Assembly (NCBI GenBank): GCA_905178155.1
Contig: CAJINV010000010.1
Span: 67,247 to 131,246, forward strand
DNA: 64,000 bases
Direction: 5' to 3'
Source of the DNA: Amoebophrya sp. A120
Lineage: Eukaryota; Sar; Dinophyceae; Syndiniales; Amoebophryaceae
Shown: piece after piece, positions 15,101-21,800 of the stretch
How positions within the stretch are numbered: the first letter of the stretch is position 1
How the letters are laid out: each line of letters opens with the position of its first letter
Notes under the pieces: model-generated
The model's database searches: none
Told to the model about the DNA's origin: nothing
Seen by the model: the letters and a program-made list of their open reading frames with translations, nothing else
Position numbers and translations under genes: made by a program

Positions 15101-15660
15101 AATTTCTAATGCTGATCTGTGACCACAAATCTTTTTGTCTTGCAAGAAGGCAATTCTACAGTCTCCGCCACATTATGCGCACGGTTTGTGATGCTGCTTG
15201 GGCTAAAGCATAGACATTTGTGATGCTAAGCGTCCACGTCAGACGCTTCGTTCTCAGGCACGGCATATGCCTGCAATCCTCTACTGCAAGACAGCTCTCA
15301 TTTGTGTACGGAAATCCAGCATCACAAACTTCGTTTTGATATGGGGAGGGGGGATTTTTCCTCACGATAAAAAGCGCGTTGCCGTTTTCTGGCAGTTTGT
15401 CCAGCTCCTCCTCGAGGACTTGGGCGAAGGTCTATCGCAAGAGAAAACTGCTTCACTGTGAACTTGTGATGCAGAAACAGCATCACTGAAGTCTTTGTCT
15501 TGCTACACATGCAAGACAAGTGATTTTTAGTGGTATTTTCCCTTAGGATCCTTGCATGGCAAGTTTTCTTTGTAATGTGTAGCGAACTTGTAATGCAAAA
15601 CTTGCAAAATCCTTACAGTGAAACAATTTTTTCTTACGATAAGGTCTCGAGGGAGTACAT
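1..15660 (-). CDS. Giant Sfi1-like tryptophan-repeat coiled-coil protein, 3' partial
   Basis: The start is the ATG at 15660-15658, preceded in frame by TGA; the N-terminus reads MYSLETFAQVLEEELDKLPE. Exons run down to 119-158, and the gene then continues past position 1 through another introner. Joining exons by removing each element plus one 5-bp duplicate keeps a single frame for about 1300 residues. Early exons (13374-13478) hold a Cys/His cluster (NPYC, KPCNHDHG). Exon 11969-12147 is a charged coiled coil. From about 11.1 kb to 1 kb, helical segments repeat with [A/F]xxW cores (AFHGW, FFMAW, KAIRAW, AFASW and others), as in Sfi1/centrin-binding proteins, so a basal-body or centrosome-fibre role is inferred. 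Ordinary introns: 459-625, 3405-3589, 4228-4438, 7496-8637 and 12148-12439, four of the five with GTACT, GTAGTACT or GTGAGTACT donors. The family assignment is tentative; the gene structure is well supported. Confidence 0.72.
159..391. mobile_element. Introner-like element, unassigned family
   Basis: Lies between CTCGC (154-158) and CTCGT (392-396). Removal joins exon 392-458 to exon 119-158 in frame. The left terminus is atypical (ATGTACTC). Confidence 0.5.
725..959. mobile_element. Introner-like element F4, TSD TATTC
   Basis: Inverted ends TATGGGGTTCTCAAACGTTA and its complement ending GCCATA; TATTC at 720-724 and 960-964. Confidence 0.8.
1008..1160. mobile_element. Introner-like element F1
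   Basis: TATGAAATGCAAAAG end and GGATA end; near-duplicate flanks CTACA/CCACA. Removal joins ...VVW to RAWYFHYTR in frame. Confidence 0.75.
1409..1695. mobile_element. Introner-like element, unassigned
   Basis: Ends TATGCATTTTTGCAAAT and ATTTGCAATGCATA; flanks CGCCT/CGCGT. Excision joins KLMKTD to AFASWLTF. Confidence 0.7.
1837..2001. mobile_element. Introner-like element F1, TSD TCCAG
   Basis: Begins TATCCTGTGCGAAAG and ends GAAATGCATA; exact TCCAG at 1832-1836 and 2002-2006. Confidence 0.8.
2079..2331. mobile_element. Introner-like element F4, TSD TCCTG
   Basis: Ends TATGGCGTGCTCAAG and TTTGAGCAGGTCATA; TCCTG at 2074-2078 and 2332-2336. Confidence 0.8.
2468..2623. mobile_element. Introner-like element F1, TSD GTGCC
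   Basis: Ends TATGCACTGCAAAAG and TTTGCAATTCATA; GTGCC on both sides. Confidence 0.82.
2701..2832. mobile_element. Introner-like element F9
   Basis: Ends TATCCACGAAAAAACAACAC and TTTGTCCTGGATA; flank duplication unclear, but removal joins LALN to KCEVLQET in frame. Confidence 0.65.
3103..3332. mobile_element. Introner-like element F4, left end uncertain
   Basis: The right end (GTTGAGAACGTAACACC...CCCAGCATA) is a clear F4 terminus. The matching left terminus near 3103 is degraded, so that border is approximate. Confidence 0.5.
3668..3940. mobile_element. Introner-like element F2, TSD AGCTG
   Basis: TATCAAATGCAAATATG start and GCAATTCATA end; AGCTG at 3663-3667 and 3941-3945. Confidence 0.8.
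4019..4161. mobile_element. Introner-like element F1
   Basis: TATGAAATGCAGAAG and TTTGCAGTTCATA ends; flanks TCAGC/TCACC. Confidence 0.75.
4542..4763. mobile_element. Introner-like element F7
   Basis: TATGAGAGTGCACAACTCCC and its inverted copy; flanks GTGGA/TTGGA. Removal joins KHAF to HMWRFTKVW. Confidence 0.78.
4825..4984. mobile_element. Introner-like element F5, TSD TGTGC
   Basis: TATCAAACAAAAAACTG and CTTTTTCTTGTGATA ends; TGTGC at 4820-4824 and 4985-4989. Confidence 0.82.
5108..5336. mobile_element. Introner-like element F5, TSD CTCGG
   Basis: TATCCAAGGAAAAAACTG and CAGTTTCTCTTTTCGATA; CTCGG on both sides. Confidence 0.82.
5425..6406. mobile_element. Introner-like element F2 enlarged by nested insertion, TSD CGTGG
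   Basis: F2 termini lie 982 bp apart between CGTGG copies (5420-5424, 6407-6411). Other F2 copies without insertions are about 255-300 bp. A 19-bp direct repeat (5461-5479 and 6181-6199) brackets a T-rich insert of about 0.7 kb that accounts for the extra length. Confidence 0.78.
5461..6199. repeat. Direct repeats bracketing an insert inside an introner
   Basis: AACCTGTGATGCTGAATTT occurs at 5461-5479 and 6181-6199. The interval starts with a long T-rich tract and holds no recognisable gene. Either a target duplication or recombination between two introner copies would give this layout. Confidence 0.65.
6479..6776. mobile_element. Introner-like element F2, TSD GTTCG
   Basis: TATGCATCGCAAATAT start and AATTTGCGATGCACA end; GTTCG at 6474-6478 and 6777-6781. 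Confidence 0.8.
6931..7069. mobile_element. Introner-like element F1, right end unresolved
   Basis: Clear F1 start (TATGCATTGCAAAAGCATC) after the minus-strand exon 6777-6930. No inverted partner is visible before coding resumes near 7070. Confidence 0.45.
7300..7461. mobile_element. Introner-like element F5
   Basis: TATCACAAGAAAAAGTGTTA with inverted copy ending TTGTTTGGTA; duplication poor (GTGGC/CTGCC), but removal restores AQGQAQGEKAKEN in frame. Confidence 0.7.
7574..8374. repeat. 38-bp direct repeats flanking an insertion in a GT-AG intron
   Basis: An identical 38-bp sequence (GCGGTTGCTGATG...AAGCTATG) occurs at 7574-7611 and 8337-8374, inside the ordinary intron 7496-8637. The 725 bp between are GC-rich and made of CTCTCGCG-type runs and inverted GAGAGGT/ACCTCTC arms. 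This looks like an insertion with long terminal or target repeats. Confidence 0.7.
8726..9003. mobile_element. Introner-like element F2
   Basis: TATCAACTGCAAAAGTGTCT start, TTTGCATTTGATA end; flanks GGCAT/CGCAT. Confidence 0.78.
9033..9258. mobile_element. Introner-like element F7
   Basis: TATGAGACTGCACAACTAC with inverted end GTGCACATTCATA; flanks TAGCT/CAGCT. Confidence 0.75.
9370..9520. mobile_element. Introner-like element F10
   Basis: TATCCACAGTAAATTTCCCG and CGGGAAATTTGTATTGCATA; flanks ATCCG/ATTCG. Confidence 0.75.
9793..10092. mobile_element. Introner-like element F3, TSD ACGAG
   Basis: TATGGGGGTGTCAGGATC start and CCTGACGCTTCCATA end; ACGAG at 9788-9792 and 10093-10097. Confidence 0.82.
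10129..10299. mobile_element. Introner-like element F1
   Basis: TATCATCTGCAAAAGTAATG start and TTGCAATGCATA end; flanks ACGCC/AAGCC. Confidence 0.75.
10349..10594. mobile_element. Introner-like element F4, TSD AATGC
   Basis: TATGGCATTCTCAAATG and inverted copy ending AATCCCATA; AATGC at 10344-10348 and 10595-10599. Confidence 0.82.
10656..10813. mobile_element. Introner-like element F5, TSD CATCT
   Basis: TATCAAACAAAAAAGTG and CACTCTTTTCTCTGATA; CATCT on both sides. Confidence 0.82.
10858..11006. mobile_element. Introner-like element F1, TSD GTGTC
   Basis: TATGCATTGCAAAAGTATGC and ACTTTTGCACAGGATA; GTGTC at 10853-10857 and 11007-11011. Confidence 0.82.
11137..11297. mobile_element. Introner-like element F1
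   Basis: CATCCTGTGCAAAAGTG start and TTTTGCAATGCATA end; flanks GGACG/GGCCG. Excision joins MLG to VQIDGNVMRAAF. Confidence 0.75.
11357..11620. mobile_element. Introner-like element F2
   Basis: TATGCGTTGCAAATATGTCT and inverted copy ending GCATTGGATA; flanks GCAGG/GCAGC. Confidence 0.75.
11662..11968. mobile_element. Introner-like element F3, TSD ACTTC
   Basis: TGTGGATGTGTCAGGATTG start and CCTGACGCTTCCATA end; ACTTC at 11657-11661 and 11969-11973. Confidence 0.82.
12516..12900. mobile_element. Introner-like element with another inserted at its right junction, TSD CCTGC
   Basis: TATGCATTGCAAATAGG start and ATTTGCAGTGGATA end. The left duplicate CCTGC is intact (12511-12515). The right copy is rebuilt only after removing the F5 element at 12904-13114, showing that the F5 copy arrived later. 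Confidence 0.75.
12904..13114. mobile_element. Introner-like element F5, TSD TACCT
   Basis: TATCGCAAGAAAAAAGTG and inverted copy ending CTCACGATA; TACCT at 12899-12903 and 13115-13119. The left TSD copy includes the last two bases of the neighbouring element. Confidence 0.82.
13169..13373. mobile_element. Introner-like element F1
   Basis: TATCCTCTATCAAAGTTGC and TTTTGCCGTGCATA; flanks TTCCT/TTCCG. These borders give a single open frame through the Cys/His region (DHG joined to KGGNN). Confidence 0.7.
13479..13754. mobile_element. Introner-like element F2, TSD TCCGG
   Basis: TATCAACTGAAGACCTG start and TTTGCCGTTGATA end; TCCGG at 13474-13478 and 13755-13759. Confidence 0.82.
13843..14171. 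mobile_element. Introner-like element F3, TSD GTCCG
   Basis: TATGGAAGCGTCAGGATTG start, CCTGACACTACCATA end; GTCCG both sides. Confidence 0.82.
14258..14515. mobile_element. Introner-like element F2, TSD CCCTC
   Basis: TGTCAAATGTAAAAATGTCT and inverted copy ending GCAGTTGATA; CCCTC at 14253-14257 and 14516-14520. Confidence 0.82.
14635..15021. mobile_element. Introner-like element F3, TSD AATTT
   Basis: TCTGGATGTGTCAGGTTTG start, CCTGGCACTCCCATA end; AATTT both sides. Confidence 0.8.
15050..15369. mobile_element. Introner-like element F6
   Basis: TATCGTAAGGAAAAATCCCC with inverted copy ending CCTCACGATA. Flanks are not a clean duplication, but removal joins GNAL to PSNLPPRN in frame. Confidence 0.7.
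15433..15641. mobile_element. Introner-like element F5, TSD AGGTC
   Basis: TATCGCAAGAGAAAACTG and TTTTTTCTTACGATA; AGGTC at 15428-15432 and 15642-15646. It splits the first 19 nt of the giant gene from the rest. Confidence 0.82.
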
Positions 15661-17551
15661 GATAGGCACTGAGAATCAATTGTGAAGGTAATAAACGAAG
15701 AAGTAGAAAAGACCACGATTAGACAAAAACTTTCAAAAAAAAGAATCAAGCCCCACAAGAACTTCTTCACATTAACACGACTTCTGTACAGCTATTGCAG
15801 TAGCTTTGCTTGCTAAAGGTCCTCTTTGCAGCTCTTGTTCGAGTTCAATCACAATCTCAATGCAGTAAGTATACTGGTAAATAAGTTTAAGCGTGCGTGG
15901 TCGTGATTATCTTGCTTCTTCCCAGGAGGCGGCTGCTCGCATTACATCTAAGCCCAGAAGCAACAAGCCAGCTTTTGTCGCTCGTGGGTAGGACAACACG
16001 AAACCAAGTAGCCGGGCTGGTACAAGACGATGAAACCACATCCGCTACATGCAGGACACAACTTAACCTTCGCGATTTTCAGCACATTTGAAGTCGCTCA
16101 CACACTCGAGAAGGAGGGTCGGTCCTCCTTATATATTCAAGGTCGCACCACCATCGAAGCGGCACCTCCACCTCCCCTCACGACAGTCAAAGTATAGAAT
16201 AATAAACGATAGTTGTAGTGTAACACTTTTGCACACGACATTGCAGGTTATTGTCTCTACTTTGCGCCCGAGGTTCTTTTGAAAAATTTTCCTCTCGTTG
16301 ATGGACAATTTTGTCTCCATCTCTCAACTACATGATCTCTCTACTTTCGATCATCTGCTTCGCCCAACACTAATAGCGCAAGAACTTTTTATCAATGAGA
16401 ACAACACAGTACGACCTCCTCTTATGTAATACAGCTACGACCTTCTGAGAACAGGAGAAGAAAACTGCACTGGATTTCCATGCAGATGCGGAATATTAAT
16501 TCTCCCGCGAGTCTTTCCTTTGGTGTGTCTTTTGGCATGTGCAAAGGGTAACTGGCACGCACAAAATTCATCTCCTTGTCGTCGCCCACGTGCAGCCGTT
16601 CACTTTTCAAATAAATAAGGCCTCAACTTTCGAAGTCCGAAAAGCGCTTCTAACAGCTGAAAGAGATAGCGAATCTGTCACGCGCGTTGCCGTTCCGCAC
16701 AACTTTGCCACATCACTCCACTTCTTAACTTGTCGCGCTGTTTCTTCTTTTTGTCTTGTTGCTGTTGTTGTTTTTGTTCTGTTCCTCATGCAGGTTAGCC
16801 TGCCTACCGTGATATCTTTTAGCGCAAGATTACTGCTTTGGAAAAGGTTAGAAGCTACTTGTCTGCGTGGGGAGTTTTCTAATTTTTCAAGCGACATCTA
16901 CTATAGAACTTTTTCCGCAGTACACCCGAGAGCTGTTAACGAACGGACTCGAGTCTAAACTAGGACTACTACCGCGATTCGGGAACTGTTGTTGTGACTT
17001 CTACGCGCTAGTGGTTGAAAAAGCAAGCTTACACTTACCCATAATCTGTTCACATGCTGGCTTTAAAAATATCCAGTGCCCCCTGCCCTACCATAGTGCG
17101 ATCGGTTTCGATTTACGAAAGACCGAGAGCACCTCATTCCCATGAAGCTCATCTCCAATTTGAAGCAAACGTAGCGAGCTTGTCCGGTTGCGTTTCCGAT
17201 TTTCGTGATAAATGTCTTCCACACGGGTGCCCGAGAGACCGAGATTTACATTTTTCAAACACAGTCGCCCGAGGTACATTGGACTTGCATCTGAAAAACT
17301 ACTCCGCCGGCACTCTGCTAATTCTTTTAGTAGATCATGGTAGTTCATCGGTCGTGTGTCTAGGTTTCATAGTAAAATCTTACACGTAGAGCTAAAGAGA
17401 CCATAGTAATGCCAATGCTGTTTTTAAGTTTTTGCATGGTAGTTCTTGTAGCCGCCCGCAGGTCAGACGCTATCTTTTTAGATTTTTGAGATATGTCGAT
17501 CTACTAGTATCTTTTGCGACTAAATTTTTCACAACTGCATTGATTGCTGCG
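15661..17551. other. Intergenic, mostly a diverged repeat copy
   Basis: No gene recognised. About 15826-16756 is a diverged copy of part of the 1447-bp tandem unit at 25-29 kb. The rest is unremarkable AT-rich sequence. Confidence 0.6.
15826..16756. repeat. Diverged single copy of the 1447-bp repeat unit
   Basis: Matches 25566-26475 closely (shared GGAGGCGGCTGCTCGCATTA, CTCGAGAAGGAGGGTCGGTC and GGCCTCAACTTTCGAAGTCC) with scattered small indels. It lacks the part corresponding to 25034-25565. Confidence 0.8.
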
Positions 17552-17838
17552 TCATGTCTGTAACACCATTTCCCCCGCACTTTCCATCCCTCCACCATAA
17601 TCCCTTTCCAGCATAATAATAAATGCAGAGTAGAACATCAGCAATCTGGCTTCATTATGAACTGCAAAAGTATCGTATTCGTATAAATGCATGACAAATT
17701 CCCTCAGCATGAGAAATGAAATTTGTAATGCTGTTTTACCTTCAGAAAAGAATTTGTAATGCATGATTGCAATACGAGTACGATACTTTTGCACAGGATA
17801 TTCATCATCTGGCAACCCCGCGTGGGAGGAGTGTGCAA
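17552..17838 (-). pseudogene. 3' exon remnant, split by introner
   Basis: Two exon pieces, 17801-17838 and 17554-17655, join across an F1 element to read HSSHAGLPDDEARLLMFY and end in TGA (17554-17552). The SSHAG-PD segment and its DNA resemble exon 14516-14634 of the giant gene (SSHAGSPDEAG), so this may be a duplicated fragment. No upstream exon was found. Confidence 0.4.
17656..17800. mobile_element. Introner-like element F1, TSD TTCAT
   Basis: TATGAACTGCAAAAGTATCG and ACTTTTGCACAGGATA; TTCAT at 17651-17655 and 17801-17805. Confidence 0.8.
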
Positions 17839-18083
17839 GAAAAAAGCTGTGTAGGTGTAAATCTGTCATGCCGAACTACAAGCAACAGAGTTCTTGTTAC
17901 ACCTGTCACGCCAGGCAGCCACGAAGCCCTCTCTTCGTGTGTGTTTTGGTTTTCCCTTACACGGCACGCATGACAGGTTTATTTCTTCTCTTATAAATTC
18001 GTAAATGAAATTTTACACGTAGTTCTAGTGAAAGAAAGACAAATTTTAGAACGTACTTACTATAGTTAGAAGCACACTCATAG

Positions 18084-18617
18084 TTAGAAGTTCATTTTTT
18101 TCCGATGTAGTTGGCCCCTGTAGGTCGCGTAGTCCAAATCTAATGTTTATGGAAGCGTCAGGATTGAAATCGTCAAAGTTGAAATAGTTTGTAATGCATA
18201 AAATGCAACCCACAAAATGCCTGTCTTGCAGAGTAGGCAAAGGAGGCAGATTTTAAGCCTGTTGAGGAGTAGGAGTAGAGCTGCTAAAGTAGCATGACAA
18301 AAGGCGTCTTCCTTACGCTTACCCGAACAGCATTACAAACAGGATCTCGGCTCTACCCAAATCTGTCACGCGTCACTTGAAAACTAGCCGCCATCTGGTA
18401 TCCATTTTATGCATTACAAATTATTTCAACTTTGTCGATTTCAATCCTGACACTCCCATAATATTGCCAGTAGGTACTCCTGCACTCGCTGACTCCGAAG
18501 CGTGGCAAGGTCACCGGCGCGCGTGCGACTTAACATGAGTCGCCGGGCGGGGCGAGTTTTTGTAGTCGGTACGATCTTCAAAATCATCAAAATTTGAAAT
18601 ATAGTCCTGAGGCTGAG
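18084..18617 (-). CDS. Short hypothetical gene end, fragmentary
   Basis: A minus-strand exon (18461-18617, after a possible acceptor TACTGCAG) reads LSLRTIFQILMILK...RVQEYLLA. Removing the F3 element 18148-18460 continues it as TLDLDYATYRGQLHRKKMNF then TAA at 18086-18084. Just upstream another frame reads FYKAWMKIVLYC, similar to the W-repeats of the giant gene. No start was found; it may be a relic of that gene. Confidence 0.35.
18148..18460. mobile_element. Introner-like element F3
   Basis: TATGGAAGCGTCAGGATTG start and CCTGACACTCCCATA end; flanks ATGTT/ATATT. Confidence 0.75.
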
Positions 18618-18866
18618 CTGCAGTACAAAACAATCTTCATCCAGGCCTTGTAGAAGATACAGCTGCCTCAACGTTCGTTGTAGATCTTCTTGTTGTACGC
18701 AAAAGTAGAGGGGCGGCTAAGGCTGGCCCCCCTGATCAATCATCATTCTCCAGAAAGCGCTGCTGAATGTTGAAAAACAGGAATTGTCAATCCTTGAGTC
18801 CTCTCGACGCGCTCTGGAAGACCGCTGATTTTTCGACACTTCATACATCCAACGGATACATTTTAC

Positions 18867-21800
18867 CTAAGAAAGGGGAATATACCCTCGACGCGTGCCA
18901 TCGGGCATTAGCCGGTAGCCTTTGGAATCGATTGGGTCGCGTCCGTAGGCTCTGCCTTTTTGCATGAGATCCCGCTGCTTTTCCGTCAAGTGCTCCGCCG
19001 GGATAAAATTCAGAGCGCCTTCCAGCATGTCCTCGAATATTAAGGCCAAGAAATCGGGCATGCCGGGGCCGAAAACGCCTTGCTTTATTTTTGCTTCCTC
19101 TTCTAGCATCCACGCTTCCCAAGCGACCAAACTTTGGCGGAAGGACGACGCATCTCGGAACATCTGACACAAACGCAGACGAGGACCCTCGCCCCGCACC
19201 CGCTGCCCGAGTTTTTTCCCCCATTCGGCAAGTGGCTGATTGAAGGCTTCCGCGTCCTTGAACATTTTACCCATGTCCTCCACGCGGCGTATGACAGCCT
19301 CAGAATGGAAATCCTCAAAGTGGAAATAATTTGAAATGCAAAAAAACGACTCCAGTTGAAGCGCCATTTCTAGTCGGCGCATGACAAATTTTCCGGGCAC
19401 TCAAAGCATGTCTGTCATGCTAGGTAGGCAAAGGGGTGCCCTTCTCTCGTGCTAATCAGCAGCCCAATCCTGAACCCCTAGCAGGACAATAGTCGGTCTC
19501 CATTGTGTCCTCTGCAATACAGTCTCTTTGCCTTGCATTTCATGCGTCACAAATTATTTCCACTTTGAGGATTTCCATTCTGAGGCTTTCACACGGCGAA
19601 CGTCCCACGTGCTAAGATCCTGGTTGAAGCGGACGGCGCCCTCGAACATGCCGTGCATATACGTCACCCTGCCAACGTTCCACCGGCTGAGATCCTGGTC
19701 GAACGATGCAGCACGCTTAAACATCGCGGACAATCTGTATGGCATTCTCAAACGTTTTTACTATATGACTCGTCGCGACCACGAACAAGATGACCACTTA
19801 GGATTTTGATGCAAGAGCACCAGTAATGAAAGAAAAGGCCAAGAAGTGCGTGGGCGGGGGAACGAGGCTCCCTGCCCCTTTGTTTCCTATTCCTCCTCGC
19901 TTCTTGCATACCATATACAGACTTGGCACGAAAGATCGTCCACCCAATTATGCTAATACTTAGCACGTCAAGGAGTTTCTGTTGCTGCATCAGCATCGCG
20001 CAAATTATGAGGGTGAACTGAAAGTGCTCCTTCATTTACATGACAAAGGATCGACAAACAGCGACCAATGTAAAAATCACGCAGTGGAGCATGCCATACG
20101 TCAGTCACATCCCGGACATCCCACGCACTAATGTCTTGGTTGAAGAGGGGGGCATCCATGAAGAGTCGTCGCATGCTTGTCACGCCCCGTGTGTCCCAGA
20201 GCGACATTTGGAACGTATCATGATACCCAAAACGCGCAAAATTAAAAATGCCGTCTAAGTTGTTGACTCGGCAAACATTCCACTCGTTTACGTCGCCGTA
20301 CTCGTCAACGATCTGTCGGCGCGCCTCAGCCCTCTGTTGATTGTTGAAGTCAACACGACGATCATCCCGCCACAGATCAATCGCTAGCGCGAGTGTCTGC
20401 CGATCGGGGAAAGGCTTGTTTTTCCCCTTCACAATGACGACCTGGAGTGTGTGGGGTTGTGGTTTGCTGCTCGTAGTTCCTCGTCCACCATTCCGACGCG
20501 CAATATCCTCTCGCAACACGTCTGCTAAGAAACGCCGCGCCCCTTGTTCCTCACGCGGCACGGGAGTTGTTGCGGCGCCATTTGCCAGGAGGATATCCAC
20601 CTTTCCGCAAGGGAGTATTTCGCGCGGCAACTGTGTCTCGACGTGGCGGTAAAGGTCTGCTGGCGTCCATTGTAACCACTGCTCCGGCTTGACGACCTCA
20701 GGCAAGTTGGGCAGCGGTTTGTCAAATGTAAAAATGTCTGGGTCTGGAATGATGCTGGATTTGGATTCCAGAAAAATCTGTATTGCATGAGTACCAAAAG
20801 GAATGCAATTTTTGCTCCGCGTGTGTGTGTGTTGACCTTTAACTCCTGTCTGGGCGGCGTTAGAACAGATTTAGCCTCTGCCGATACCGTGGCGCTAGAA
20901 CAGATTTAGCCTCTGCCAATGCCCCTAGGTGGACACCCGTTCCACGTCCTACAGGTACCACCCGACCGCATCCGCCGAACCGTTTCCGATTTCTTACGCG
21001 TGCATACGGCCAGCGGGCGCTGGATGTGGCTGACCTGCTTTACCATCCAAGCCCGCGAGCAAGGTGGAGCTCCAGCGTTGCCTTGCTGGGTTATTCTTAC
21101 AAACGTCGAACGCTACTGCTTTTGTGGTCGGTCGCGCGCTAGAATAAACTGGGGGACTATTGGCCACACACGTTGACCCTATCACGATGACGGACAACCC
21201 CAAAGCATGCCCCTTCCAAGCACCTTCCCGACCTATTTCCGCGCACCCTTTTTATGCGCATAGATAGAGCCGGGCCTTGGAGCTCCGCGTTAGCAGAGCC
21301 GCCACCGCGCCCGCCCCGGGGGGCCCCTTGGGGAAGGGGGGTGCTGCCTTAGCGCAGTCTTTAAAATAACAACCCTGCCACTCTACTAATAAATCTCCTG
21401 GCATGCAAACTCCCAGACGCTTGCAGTTCAGGTTCTTGTGTTTTTTGTCCTTCAACCCATGCCCCCACCCATCTTTCCTTTTTTCTTTTTTGCCCCACCC
21501 AAGTCTTCTTCTTTTTTCTTCTATTACTTTCCCCCCCCCGTCTTCTTTTCCACTTTTCGGTCGCTCCATTTTTGTGTATGTCTCTTCGTTCATTTGCCCA
21601 CTTTAGGGGCCCTACGCAAAAGGATCTCCGGCCAGCCAGAAAAAAAGGGGCTGCCGCGCAAAACACAAGGAAAACCAGCCAAAAAAGGGGCTGTCGCGCA
21701 AAACAAAGGCGACGCAGTATGAAAGTATGTACGGGGCGGCATCTAAAGTCTACAAGGGTAGTAAAGCTAGCGCTAGTAAAAAAAAACATGAAGATTTTTT

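Noticed and set aside
1-15660. Dispersed regularly recurring GCATGACAAATT-type motifs suggesting a CRISPR-like array
   Set aside because: Spacing is irregular, motifs occur in both orientations inside TIR elements, and the window is eukaryotic.
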